Assembly: GCF_028830055.1 (NCBI RefSeq)
Contig: NZ_CP101655.1
Span: 186,001-250,000, forward strand
DNA length: 64,000 nt
Source of the DNA: Pseudomonas serboccidentalis
Lineage (GTDB): Bacteria > Pseudomonadota > Gammaproteobacteria > Pseudomonadales > Pseudomonadaceae
Reading direction: 5' to 3'
Made by a program: the position numbers and the translations under genes. The notes beneath the pieces are model-generated. The model saw only the letters and a program-made list of their open reading frames with translations, searched no databases and was not told the origin of the DNA. Shown here piece after piece: positions 7,796 to 16,437 of this stretch (the stretch's first letter is position 1; each line of letters starts with the position of its first letter).

Positions 7796-9100
7796 TTAAT
7801 TGACGTTGCCCGTCGGGTGGTAGTCCTTGAGCAGCAGGTACGTGCTCCAGCCCCACCAGTCATCGACGGTGGCGGTGTCGTTGAGGTTATTCACGTCTTT
7901 ACGCCGCAGCACCTTGCCGCCCTCGACGCGGAACAGTGGTGAAAAGTTGTTGGAAAGACTCTGCACCGCCGTCAGATCCGGCAGCCGTTGCAGCGCGGCG
8001 AACGTCGAAGGGACGGGCACATTGCCGTTGAGGTAGGCGGCGAAGATTTCATCCGCCGAGGCCTGCACCGCCAGGTTGACCTGGGTGCGGTTGTCCGCGT
8101 CGCTGGCCTCGAAGTAGCGCTTGTCACCGTAGGCGCGCCATTGATCGCCATGGGCGTTGCGTACCTTGAGGCCGAATTTGCTGTCCTCGTCGTGCATGAA
8201 GCGGGTCACCAGCGAGCCGAGATCGCTTGGCGTTACCACCGCCGCCATCTCTTTACGTGGCACGCGCAGGTGGCCGGAGGAGAACAGGTCGGTGAGGAAG
8301 TGGTCGGCGAACGCGTTCATCGCGTAGGCCCGTTCCAGTTGTTGTTCATCGTGCTGGGCGCGGGCCGCGACGGCGGTCTGCAGGGCGGCGGTGTGCCCGG
8401 CGATGTAAGCCAGTTTTGCCCATTCGCCGAAGTGATCGGCGTTGTTCGCCGCCAGTTTCAGGTAACGCCCGAGGGGGAACAGTGCGGAGACGAAACTGCC
8501 GCCACCGGTGAGCTTGTTCCACTCTTCGGACAACGTATCTCCTAGGGCGTCGTAGGCTTCGTGCGGTGGTTTACCGTCCTTGATCGCCTGTTTAACCGCG
8601 TCGATTTCTTTTTGCATGACCGCGAGGATCTGCGGCGCCTCGGCGCGGGAGGCCGGCAGCACAGCGAGGGAATCGAAGGCGGCGTTGAAGCGGTTCAGAC
8701 GATCGGCCGGGGTCGCGCCTTCGCTGATCGGCCGGTCGACCACCCCGTAGAAATCTCCTCCCAATGCCAGCACCTGGCCGTAGGTCAGGGCGAGGCCATT
8801 CGGCAGGTGCAGTTGCACGTTCTGCGCGCGGATCGGTTCGGCGTTTTCGACGAAGCGCAGCAGCGTGTTATCGCCGATGGCCGTGTGTTCACCGCCTTCG
8901 AAGCGCAATTGCGGTTTGCCTTTGAGCGGTTTGCCGGGTTGGGCGGTGGCCGGTTCGACATCGCTGTGAGCATCGGCAATGTGCAGCACCAGATGCGGGT
9001 TGTCGGCGCTGAAGCGGATGCCAGTTGGGGTGAACAGATCATCGAAACGGGCAATGACTGGCGTGGGTCTTTCCTGTGGTTTGGGGTGCAGTCCGGACAT
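7796..9100 (-). CDS. HET-C/zinc-dependent phospholipase C-like protein
   Basis: This 434-residue protein has no signal peptide or membrane segment. Residues 220-280 carry a histidine/aspartate-rich pattern: ADHFGEWA with His223, YIAGH with His236, then NAFADHFLTDLFSSGH with Asp266, His267, Asp271 and His277. It resembles the HET-C-related, zinc-dependent phosphatidylcholine phospholipase C group described from P. fluorescens. The start is supported by AAGGAGA. A near-perfect LexA box lies 41-56 bases upstream, so expression is probably SOS controlled. A small beta-rich gene follows in the same unit. Family call is from motif recall; substrate is unproven. Confidence 0.7.
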   Translation of the reverse strand: MSGLHPKPQERPTPVIARFDDLFTPTGIRFSADNPHLVLHIADAHSDVEPATAQPGKPLKGKPQLRFEGGEHTAIGDNTLLRFVENAEPIRAQNVQLHLPNGLALTYGQVLALGGDFYGVVDRPISEGATPADRLNRFNAAFDSLAVLPASRAEAPQILAVMQKEIDAVKQAIKDGKPPHEAYDALGDTLSEEWNKLTGGGSFVSALFPLGRYLKLAANNADHFGEWAKLAYIAGHTAALQTAVAARAQHDEQQLERAYAMNAFADHFLTDLFSSGHLRVPRKEMAAVVTPSDLGSLVTRFMHDEDSKFGLKVRNAHGDQWRAYGDKRYFEASDADNRTQVNLAVQASADEIFAAYLNGNVPVPSTFAALQRLPDLTAVQSLSNNFSPLFRVEGGKVLRRKDVNNLNDTATVDDWWGWSTYLLLKDYHPTGNVN

Positions 9101-9140
9101 TTCTTTCTCCTTGATATGCCATCGGTAGAATTTAATTTAA

Positions 9141-9156
9141 CTGTATATACATACAG
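9141..9156 (-). promoter_or_regulatory. LexA (SOS) box upstream of the phospholipase gene
   Basis: CTGTATATACATACAG fits the CTGT-N8-ACAG LexA consensus with an AT-alternating core. It sits within a 24-bp near-palindrome (9137-9160) flanked by TTAA on both sides. It lies 41-56 bases before the ATG of the minus-strand phospholipase gene and about 180 bases from kdgD, so the phospholipase gene is the likely target. Confidence 0.85.
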
Positions 9157-9255
9157 TTAAATCGAGCCTAGACGAGATTTTTCCTACGTCAAGAAAGAAT
9201 CCTGTCCGACAAAAAATGCCCGGCAGCGATGAAATGCAGTTGACGGTTATTTTTT

Positions 9256-9279
9256 AAGTTGTACGATGACCTACAACTT
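9256..9279. promoter_or_regulatory. Inverted repeat, candidate operator for the FCD regulator at kdgD
   Basis: Perfect 8-bp arms AAGTTGTA and TACAACTT are separated by 8 bases (CGATGACC), 59 bases before the kdgD ATG. TTGTA...TACAA half-sites are common for FadR-type regulators. A matching half-site lies in front of the regulator gene. This is an inference from position and symmetry. Confidence 0.65.
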
Positions 9280-9337
9280 CAGCGCTGGCTGAACCCTAAA
9301 ACTCACAAAAAACGTTGCTACCCAGGGTGTTCGAAAA

Positions 9338-10249
9338 ATGAATCCACAAGAACTGAAGTCCATCCTCTCCGCCGGCCTCCTGTCGTTCCCGGTCACCGAT
9401 TTCAATGCCCAAGGCGATTTCAACCGCGCCGGCTACATCAAACGTCTGGAATGGCTGGCCCCGTACGGCGCTTCGGCCTTGTTCGCCGCTGGTGGCACTG
9501 GTGAATTCTTCTCCCTGGCGGCCAGCGAATATTCGGAAATCATCAAGACTGCGGTCGACACCTGCGCCACCAGCGTGCCGATTCTGGCCGGTGTCGGCGG
9601 TTCGACTCGTCAGGCCATCGAATACGCACAGGAAGCCGAGCGTCTGGGCGCCAAAGGTCTGTTGCTGCTGCCGCACTACCTGACTGAAGCCAGCCAGGAC
9701 GGCGTCGCCGCCCACGTAGAAGCGGTGTGCAAATCGGTGAACATCGGTGTGGTGGTCTACAACCGCAATGTCTGCCGCCTCAACGCTCCGCTGCTGGAAC
9801 GTCTGGCCGAGCGCTGCCCGAACCTGATCGGTTACAAGGACGGCCTGGGCGACATCGAGTTGATGGTGTCGATCCGTCGCCGCCTCGGTGACCGCTTCAG
9901 CTACCTCGGCGGCCTGCCGACCGCTGAAGTCTATGCTGCCGCCTACAAGGCCCTCGGCGTGCCGGTTTATTCGTCCGCGGTGTTCAACTTCATTCCGAAA
10001 ACCGCGATGGATTTCTACCACGCCATTGCCCGCGACGATCACGCCGCCGTCGGCAAGATCATCGACGACTTCTTCCTGCCGTACCTCGACATCCGCAACC
10101 GCAAGGCCGGTTACGCCGTGAGCATCGTCAAGGCCGGGGCAAAAATTGCCGGCTATGACGCAGGCCCGGTGCGGGCGCCGCTGACCGACCTGACCGGCGA
10201 AGAATTCGAAATGCTCGCCGCACTGATCGACAAGCAAGGCGCGCAATAA
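9338..10249 (+). CDS. kdgD: 5-dehydro-4-deoxyglucarate dehydratase (KdgD)
   Basis: Class I aldolase-fold enzyme of the DapA family, 303 residues. It dehydrates and decarboxylates 5-keto-4-deoxyglucarate to 2-oxoglutarate semialdehyde. The Schiff-base lysine is Lys167 in GYKDGLGD, the catalytic tyrosine is Tyr141 in VVYNRN, and the substrate loop is AGGTGEF near residues 51-57. It is the first gene of the sugar-acid operon. The following dehydrogenase completes conversion to 2-oxoglutarate. The candidate operator at 9256-9279 precedes it. Confidence 0.94.
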   Translation: MNPQELKSILSAGLLSFPVTDFNAQGDFNRAGYIKRLEWLAPYGASALFAAGGTGEFFSLAASEYSEIIKTAVDTCATSVPILAGVGGSTRQAIEYAQEAERLGAKGLLLLPHYLTEASQDGVAAHVEAVCKSVNIGVVVYNRNVCRLNAPLLERLAERCPNLIGYKDGLGDIELMVSIRRRLGDRFSYLGGLPTAEVYAAAYKALGVPVYSSAVFNFIPKTAMDFYHAIARDDHAAVGKIIDDFFLPYLDIRNRKAGYAVSIVKAGAKIAGYDAGPVRAPLTDLTGEEFEMLAALIDKQGAQ

Positions 10250-10264
10250 ACACCGACCCACAAG

Positions 10265-10288
10265 GCCGCTGAGCAATCAGCGGCTTTT
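10265..10288 (+). terminator. Intercistronic terminator-like hairpin after kdgD
   Basis: A perfect 8-bp stem GCCGCTGA/TCAGCGGC with loop GCAA is followed by TTTT, 15 bases after the kdgD stop and just before the next gene's ribosome site. It may partly terminate transcription or stabilise the kdgD message. Confidence 0.7.
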
Positions 10289-10309
10289 GCGTAGAGAGGA
10301 GAAAATTCT

Positions 10310-11755
10310 GTGGCTGATTCCAAGCGTTACGACAACTACATCAACGGTGAATGGGTTGCCGGTGCCGATTACTCGGCCAACATCAACCCGTCCGAGTTGA
10401 GCGACACCATCGGCGACTACGCCAAGGCTGACCTGACTCAGGTGCACGCGGCCATCGATGCGGCCCGCGCCGCGTTCCCGGCCTGGTCGGTTTCGGGCAT
10501 TCAGGCCCGGCACGATGCGCTGGATAAAGTCGGCACGGAAATTCTCGCCCGTCGCGAAGAGCTCGGCACCCTGCTGGCCCGGGAAGAGGGCAAGACCCTG
10601 CCTGAAGCCATCGGCGAAGTGACCCGCGCCGGCAACATCTTCAAGTTCTTCGCCGGTGAATGCCTGCGTCTGTCCGGCGACTACGTGCCGTCGGTGCGCC
10701 AGGGCGTCAATGTCGAAGTGACCCGCGAAGCCCTCGGCGTGGTCGGCCTGATCACCCCGTGGAACTTCCCGATTGCCATCCCTGCATGGAAGATCGCTCC
10801 GGCCCTGGCTTACGGCAACTGCGTGGTGCTGAAACCGGCGGATCTGGTACCGGGCTGCGCCTGGGCGCTGGCGGAAATCATCTCCCGCGCCGGCTTCCCC
10901 GCCGGCGTGTTCAACCTGGTAATGGGCAGTGGTCGCGTGGTGGGCGAAGCGCTGGTCAACAGCCCGAAAGTCGATGGCATCAGCTTCACCGGTTCGGTGG
11001 GCGTGGGCCGGCAGATCGCGGTCAACTGCGTGTCGCGCCAAGCCAAGGTGCAGCTGGAAATGGGCGGCAAGAACCCGCAGATCATTCTCGACGATGCCGA
11101 CCTCAAACAAGCGGTCGAGCTGTCGGTGCAGAGCGCGTTCTACTCCACCGGTCAGCGTTGCACAGCGTCCAGCCGCTTGATCGTCACCGCTGGAATTCAC
11201 GACAAGTTCGTCGAAGCCATGGCCGAGCGCATGCAGTCGATCAAGGTCGGTCACGCGCTGAAGTCCGGCACCGACATCGGCCCGGTGGTCTCCCAGGCGC
11301 AGCTGGAACAGGACCTGAAATACATCGACATCGGCCAGAGCGAAGGTGCGCGAGTGGTCAGCGGCGGTGGTCTGGTGACCTGCGACACCGAAGGCTACTT
11401 CCTCGCGCCCACGCTGTTTGCCGACAGCGAAGCGTCGATGCGCATCAGCCGTGAAGAAATCTTCGGCCCGGTGGCGAATATCGTCCGCGTGGCGGATTAC
11501 GAGGCGGCGCTGGCGATGGCCAACGACACCGAGTTCGGCCTGTCGGCGGGTATCGCCACCACCTCGCTGAAGTACGCCAACCACTTCAAGCGCCACTCGC
11601 AAGCCGGGATGGTGATGGTCAACCTGCCGACCGCCGGTGTCGATTACCACGTTCCGTTCGGTGGCCGTAAGGGTTCATCCTATGGCTCACGTGAGCAAGG
11701 CCGCTATGCGCAAGAGTTCTACACGGTAGTGAAGACTGCCTACATCGGCTCCTGA
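10310..11755 (+). CDS. 2-oxoglutarate semialdehyde dehydrogenase
   Basis: NAD(P)-dependent aldehyde dehydrogenase, 481 residues, with general base Glu250 (LEMGGKNP) and nucleophile Cys284 (STGQRCTASSR). By context it oxidises 2-oxoglutarate semialdehyde from KdgD to 2-oxoglutarate, the last step of the galactarate/glucarate route. Translation appears to start at a GTG 6 bases after AGAGGAGAA; no in-frame ATG lies nearby. It follows kdgD by 60 bases, which contain a terminator-like hairpin. Confidence 0.92.
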   Translation: MADSKRYDNYINGEWVAGADYSANINPSELSDTIGDYAKADLTQVHAAIDAARAAFPAWSVSGIQARHDALDKVGTEILARREELGTLLAREEGKTLPEAIGEVTRAGNIFKFFAGECLRLSGDYVPSVRQGVNVEVTREALGVVGLITPWNFPIAIPAWKIAPALAYGNCVVLKPADLVPGCAWALAEIISRAGFPAGVFNLVMGSGRVVGEALVNSPKVDGISFTGSVGVGRQIAVNCVSRQAKVQLEMGGKNPQIILDDADLKQAVELSVQSAFYSTGQRCTASSRLIVTAGIHDKFVEAMAERMQSIKVGHALKSGTDIGPVVSQAQLEQDLKYIDIGQSEGARVVSGGGLVTCDTEGYFLAPTLFADSEASMRISREEIFGPVANIVRVADYEAALAMANDTEFGLSAGIATTSLKYANHFKRHSQAGMVMVNLPTAGVDYHVPFGGRKGSSYGSREQGRYAQEFYTVVKTAYIGS

Positions 11756-11770
11756 TTGACGCAATACCCC

Positions 11771-11870
11771 TGTAGGAGCTGCCGCAGGCTGCGATCTTTT
11801 GATCTTGATTCTCTGGCGTCTCGGATGACGCCGAAGATCAAAAGATCGCAGCCTGCGGCAGCTCCTACAG
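11771..11870. repeat. REP doublet (CTGCCGCAGGCTGCGATCTT family)
   Basis: Inverted arms lie at both ends of the interval. An additional GGCGTC/GACGCC pair near the centre allows a nearly continuous hairpin. The element splits the sugar-acid operon between the dehydrogenase and transporter genes. Confidence 0.9.
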
Positions 11871-11940
11871 GGAACCCGGAACACCGGGAAACACAACAGA
11901 TTCACCCGCGCATAAAAATAATCAGTGGGAGTACATCTAC

Positions 11941-13305
11941 ATGCAATCGTCCAAGCCGACTCACGTCCGCTATTTGATCCTGCTCATGCTGTTTCTGGTG
12001 ACCACGATCAACTATGCCGACCGCGCGACCATCGCCATCGCCGGTTCCAGCCTGCAAAAAGACCTCGGCATCGACGCGGTCACCCTCGGCTATATCTTCT
12101 CCGCATTCGGTTGGGCCTACGTCGCCGGGCAAATTCCCGGTGGCTGGCTGCTCGATCGCTTCGGCTCGAAAAAAGTCTATGCCCTGAGCATCTTCACCTG
12201 GTCGCTGTTCACCGTGCTGCAAGGTTTTGTCGGTGAATTCGGCATGTCCACGGCCATTGTGGCGCTGTTCATGCTGCGCTTTCTGGTGGGGCTGGCTGAG
12301 GCGCCATCCTTCCCGGGTAACGCACGCATCGTAGCGGCGTGGTTCCCGACTGCTGAACGCGGCACCGCTTCGGCGATCTTCAACTCGGCGCAATACTTTG
12401 CCACCGTGTTGTTCGCACCGCTGATGGGCTGGATCGTCTACAGCTTCGGCTGGGAACACGTGTTCATCGTCATGGGCGTGTTCGGCATCGTTTTCTCGGG
12501 GATCTGGCTCAAGGTTATCCACAGCCCGCGTCAGCACCCGATGGCCAACGAAGCGGAAGTGCAGTTCATCGCCGACAACGGCGGCATGGTCGACATGGAC
12601 CAGAAGCAAGGCAAAAAGGCTGACGGGCCGAAGTGGGATTACATCCGCCAGTTGCTGACCAACCGCATGATGCTCGGCGTGTACCTGGGCCAGTACTGCA
12701 TCAACGGCATCACCTATTTCTTCCTGACCTGGTTCCCGGTGTACCTGGTGCAGGAGCGTGGGATGACCATTCTCAAGGCCGGTTTCATCGCTTCGTTGCC
12801 GGCAATCTGCGGCTTCATTGGTGGTGTGCTCGGCGGGGTGATTTCCGATTACCTGCTGCGCAAAGGGCATTCGCTGACCTTCGCCCGCAAGGCGCCAATC
12901 ATCGCCGGTTTGCTAGTGTCCAGCAGCATCGTGGCCTGCAACTATGTCGACGTTGAATGGATGGTCGTGGGTTTCATGGCGTTGGCATTCTTCGGCAAAG
13001 GCGTGGGCGCGCTGGGCTGGGCGGTGGTCTCCGACACCTCGCCAAAACAGATCGCCGGTCTGAGCGGTGGCCTGTTCAACACCTTCGGCAACATCGCCTC
13101 GATCACCACACCGATCGTGATCGGCTACATCATCAGCTCCACCGGTTCGTTCAAATGGGCACTGGTGTTCGTCGGCGCCAACGCACTGGTCGCGGTGTTC
13201 AGTTATCTGGTGATCGTCGGCCCGATCAAACGGGTGGTGCTCAAAGAGCCGCCAACCAACGGTGGTTCTGAAGCCACCGGCAAATTGTCTCAAGCGCATT
13301 CCTGA
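11941..13305 (+). CDS. MFS galactarate/glucarate transporter
   Basis: This 454-residue major facilitator of the anion:cation symporter (GudP/GarP/ExuT-like) type has 12 predicted membrane segments. It shows the family motif [12 protein letters not shown] in the first loop, a conserved [12 protein letters not shown] between segments 2 and 3, and a long central cytoplasmic loop with [12 protein letters not shown]. The pathway genes on both sides (dehydrogenase, garD) support uptake of galactarate or glucarate. The ATG follows GTGGGAG. garD starts 11 bases after the stop. Confidence 0.9.
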   Translation: MQSSKPTHVRYLILLMLFLVTTINYADRATIAIAGSSLQKDLGIDAVTLGYIFSAFGWAYVAGQIPGGWLLDRFGSKKVYALSIFTWSLFTVLQGFVGEFGMSTAIVALFMLRFLVGLAEAPSFPGNARIVAAWFPTAERGTASAIFNSAQYFATVLFAPLMGWIVYSFGWEHVFIVMGVFGIVFSGIWLKVIHSPRQHPMANEAEVQFIADNGGMVDMDQKQGKKADGPKWDYIRQLLTNRMMLGVYLGQYCINGITYFFLTWFPVYLVQERGMTILKAGFIASLPAICGFIGGVLGGVISDYLLRKGHSLTFARKAPIIAGLLVSSSIVACNYVDVEWMVVGFMALAFFGKGVGALGWAVVSDTSPKQIAGLSGGLFNTFGNIASITTPIVIGYIISSTGSFKWALVFVGANALVAVFSYLVIVGPIKRVVLKEPPTNGGSEATGKLSQAHS

Positions 13306-13316
13306 GGAGCGGCGTC

Positions 13317-14870
13317 ATGCAGTTGATTGAACATTCCGACTCGCCGCGCTACATCCGCCTGCACGAGCGGGACAACGTAGTGATTGTGGTCAACGACCAG
13401 GGCGTGCCGGCCGGCACCGAATTCCCCGACGGTCTGGTGACCGTGGATTTCGTTCCGCAAAGCCACAAGGTCACGCTGGAAGACATACCCGAGGGCGGCC
13501 AGGTGATTCGCTACGGTCAGGTGATTGGCTATGCGTTGCAGCCGATTCGCCGCGGCAGTTGGGTCAAGGAAGATCAACTGCGCATGCCGACCGCGCCGCC
13601 GCTGGACAGCCTGCCGCTGTCCACCGAAGTGCCGGCCGCTCAGGCGCCACTGGAAGGCTTCACGTTCGAGGGTTACCGCAACGCCGACGGCACCGTCGGC
13701 ACGCGCAACATTCTCGGGATTACCACCACGGTGCAGTGTGTCACCGGCGTGCTCGATCACGCGGTGAAACGCATCAAGGACGAGTTGCTGCCGAAGTACC
13801 CGCACGTCGATGACGTGGTCGCGCTGACCCACAGTTACGGCTGCGGCGTGGCGATCACCGCCACCGATGCGTATATCCCGATCCGCACCGTGCGCAACCT
13901 GGCGCGCAACCCGAACCTGGGTGGCGAGGCGCTGGTGATCAGCCTCGGCTGCGAGAAATTGCAGGCCGGGCAGGTGATGCACGAGGACGATGCGTCGGTC
14001 GACTTGAGCGAGCCGTGGCTGTATCGCCTGCAGGATTCCAGTCACGGTTTCACCGAGATGATCGAGCAGATCATGGCGCTGGCTGAAGTCCGCTTGAAGA
14101 AGCTCGACCAGCGTCGTCGCGAGACCGTGCCGGCCTCCGAGCTGATCCTCGGCATGCAGTGCGGCGGCAGCGATGCGTTTTCCGGGATCACCGCCAACCC
14201 GGCGCTGGGCTACGCCTCGGACCTGCTGCTGCGCGCGGGCGCGACGGTGATGTTTTCCGAAGTCACCGAAGTGCGCGATGCGATCTACCTGCTGACCTCC
14301 CGCGCCGAGACGCAGACCGTGGCGCAGGAGCTGGTGCGCGAAATGGACTGGTACGACCGCTATCTGGCCAAGGGCGAAGCGGATCGCAGCGCCAACACCA
14401 CCCCAGGCAACAAGAAGGGCGGGTTGTCGAACATTGTCGAGAAGTCCCTGGGCTCGATCGTCAAATCCGGCAGCAGCGCGATCAACGGCGTGCTCGGCCC
14501 GGGCGAGCGCTTCAAGCGCAAGGGCCTGATTTTCTGCGCGACCCCGGCCAGTGATTTTGTCTGCGGCACGTTGCAACTGGCGGCGGGGATGAACCTGCAT
14601 GTGTTCACCACCGGACGTGGTACGCCGTATGGCTTGGCGATGGCGCCGGTGGTCAAGGTTTCGACCCGGACCGAACTGGCGCAACGCTGGCCGGACTTGA
14701 TCGATATCGACGCCGGACGGATTGCGACCGGGCGCGCGACTATCGAGGAGTTGGGCTGGGAGCTGTTTCACTACTATCTGGATGTGGCGAGCGGCAAGCA
14801 GCAGACCTGGGCGGAGAAGCACAAGCTGCATAACGACATCACCCTGTTCAATCCGGCGCCGATTACCTGA
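13317..14870 (+). CDS. garD: Galactarate dehydratase
   Basis: This 517-residue enzyme of the UxaA/GarD family has an N-terminal SAF-like domain (residues 1-100) joined by a linker to the large catalytic region. The catalytic part contains [35 protein letters not shown] and a late GRGTPYG segment. It dehydrates galactarate to 5-keto-4-deoxyglucarate, the substrate of KdgD. It sits immediately after the transporter, with AGGAGCGG before the ATG. No glucarate dehydratase gene (gudD) is present in the window. Confidence 0.93.
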   Translation: MQLIEHSDSPRYIRLHERDNVVIVVNDQGVPAGTEFPDGLVTVDFVPQSHKVTLEDIPEGGQVIRYGQVIGYALQPIRRGSWVKEDQLRMPTAPPLDSLPLSTEVPAAQAPLEGFTFEGYRNADGTVGTRNILGITTTVQCVTGVLDHAVKRIKDELLPKYPHVDDVVALTHSYGCGVAITATDAYIPIRTVRNLARNPNLGGEALVISLGCEKLQAGQVMHEDDASVDLSEPWLYRLQDSSHGFTEMIEQIMALAEVRLKKLDQRRRETVPASELILGMQCGGSDAFSGITANPALGYASDLLLRAGATVMFSEVTEVRDAIYLLTSRAETQTVAQELVREMDWYDRYLAKGEADRSANTTPGNKKGGLSNIVEKSLGSIVKSGSSAINGVLGPGERFKRKGLIFCATPASDFVCGTLQLAAGMNLHVFTTGRGTPYGLAMAPVVKVSTRTELAQRWPDLIDIDAGRIATGRATIEELGWELFHYYLDVASGKQQTWAEKHKLHNDITLFNPAPIT

Positions 14871-14888
14871 GACTGAGGTGCCTGTATT

Positions 14889-14970
14889 AAAAGATCGCAG
14901 CCTGCGACAGCTCCTGCATTGGATTTGCGTTTCTCTGTAGGAGCTGCCGCAGGCTGCGATCTTTTGATCT
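14889..14970. repeat. REP doublet (CTGCCGCAGGCTGCGATCTT family)
   Basis: The left arm has a single change (CTGCGACAG for CTGCGGCAG) and a TGCA end. The right arm is intact. It lies downstream of garD. Confidence 0.88.
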
Positions 14971-15033
14971 TCATGTGAGGCTCAGTGGCTTATCATTAGC
15001 CCCTGACGACGCTCACCCAAAGGCTCTCCCGGC

Positions 15034-15975
15034 ATGCTGGCAATCTTCCTCGAAACCCTGAACATCACCGCGCCGGTGTTTGCCATGCTGTTTCTGGGGG
15101 TGTTGCTCAAGCGCATCGACTGGATCAACGACAACTTCATCCACACCGCCTCGTCGCTGGTGTTCAACGTCAGCATGCCGGCGCTGCTGTTTCTCGGCAT
15201 TCTGCATGCGGATCTGCACGCGGCGCTGCAACCGGCGTTGCTGATCTATTTCGCGGTTGCCACGCTGGCGAGTTTTGCCTTGGCCTGGGGCTGGGCGATC
15301 ATCAAGTGCCCGCGCGAAGATCGCGGCATCTACACCCAGGGCGCGTTTCGCGGCAACAACGGGGTGATCGGCCTGGCGCTGGCGGCGAGCATGTACGGCG
15401 ACTACGGGATTTCCCTCGGGGCGATTCTCGCGGCGCTGGTGATCCTGTTTTACAACACGTTGTCGACCATCGTGCTCGCGGTATACAGCCCGGTGATCAA
15501 GTCCGATCCGTGGAGCATCTGCAAAAGCGTCTTCAGCAACCCGTTGATCATCAGCGTGATTGCAGCGGCGCCGTTTGCCTGGTTCAAGATCAGCCTGCCG
15601 GGCTGGCTGGAAACCTCAGGCCAGTACCTGGCGCAAACCACCTTGCCGCTGGCGCTGATCTGCATTGGCGGCACGCTGTCACTGGCGGCGTTGCGCAAGA
15701 GCGGGAGCATGGCGCTCAGCTCCAGCCTGGTGAAGATGATCGGTTTGCCGCTGCTGGCGACGCTCGGCGCATGGTTGTGGGGTTTTCGCGGGGCGGAGCT
15801 GGGGATTCTGTTTTTGTACTTCGGCAGCCCGACGGCGGCAGCCAGTTTCGTCATGGCCCGGGCGGCGCAGGGTAATCATGAACTGGCGGCGGCGATCATT
15901 GTGCTGACCACGCTGATGGCGGCGGTGACCACCAATGTCGGGATCTTTCTGTTGCAGTGGGGTGGGTGGATCTGA
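15034..15975 (+). CDS. AEC-family transporter (auxin efflux carrier-like permease)
   Basis: A 313-residue membrane protein with about ten hydrophobic segments, of the AEC family (PF03547-type). The hallmark region GAFRGNNGVIGLALA lies near residue 105. The late segment has the conserved pattern FGSPTAAASFVMA. Bacterial members move small organic acids or act with unknown substrates, so the substrate is not assigned. The gene stands alone between two REP doublets. Confidence 0.87.
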   Translation: MLAIFLETLNITAPVFAMLFLGVLLKRIDWINDNFIHTASSLVFNVSMPALLFLGILHADLHAALQPALLIYFAVATLASFALAWGWAIIKCPREDRGIYTQGAFRGNNGVIGLALAASMYGDYGISLGAILAALVILFYNTLSTIVLAVYSPVIKSDPWSICKSVFSNPLIISVIAAAPFAWFKISLPGWLETSGQYLAQTTLPLALICIGGTLSLAALRKSGSMALSSSLVKMIGLPLLATLGAWLWGFRGAELGILFLYFGSPTAAASFVMARAAQGNHELAAAIIVLTTLMAAVTTNVGIFLLQWGGWI

Positions 15976-15982
15976 CGGGCAG

Positions 15983-16061
15983 GATCAAAAGATCGCAGCC
16001 TGCGGCAGCTCCTACAGGAAATGCATTCCTATGTTGGAGCTGCCGCAGACAGCGATCTTTT
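15983..16061. repeat. REP doublet overlapping the end of the downstream gene
   Basis: The arms GATCAAAAGATCGCAGCCTG and a diverged complement (CTGCCGCAGACAGCGATCTT) face each other. The right arm overlaps the first bases of the convergent gene's stop codon. Confidence 0.85.
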
Positions 16062-16437
16062 AGCTTTTCTGGTAACTGTCGATCACTTCCTGCGCCGCGC
16101 GAAACGCATCGATCGCCGCCGGCACCCCGGCGTACACCGCGCAATGCAGCAGCGCCTCGCGGATCTCTTCGACGGTGCAGCCATTGTTCAGCGCACCGCG
16201 CACGTGGCCTTTCAATTCCTGCGGGCACTTCAATGCCGTCAGCGCGGCAAGGGTGATCAGGCTGCGGGTCTTGAGCGGCAAACCTTCGCGATTCCACACG
16301 CCGCCCCAGGCGTGTTCATTGACGAAGTCCTGCAACGGCTGAGTGAACTCGGTGGCATTGCCCAGCGCGCGATCAACGAACGCATCGCCCATTACCTGGC
16401 GGCGGATTTCAACCCCGGATTTCTTCGAATCGGTCAT
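16060..16437 (-). CDS. Carboxymuconolactone decarboxylase-family protein
   Basis: A 125-residue CMD-family protein (AhpD-like fold). It contains WNREGLPLKTRSLITLAAL, then Cys71, Glu74 and His78 in CPQELKGHVR, and EEIREALLHCAVYAG near residues 90-103. It resembles PcaC but is shorter and is not in a protocatechuate cluster, so a specific reaction cannot be named. The frame is open upstream, but the ATG is fixed by an ATGA overlap with the antiporter stop, which implies coupled translation. Confidence 0.85.
   Translation of the reverse strand: MTDSKKSGVEIRRQVMGDAFVDRALGNATEFTQPLQDFVNEHAWGGVWNREGLPLKTRSLITLAALTALKCPQELKGHVRGALNNGCTVEEIREALLHCAVYAGVPAAIDAFRAAQEVIDSYQKS

Noticed and set aside
13290..14831. 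A 513-codon minus-strand frame opposite garD
   Set aside because: Antisense shadow; garD on the plus strand has clear family motifs throughout.
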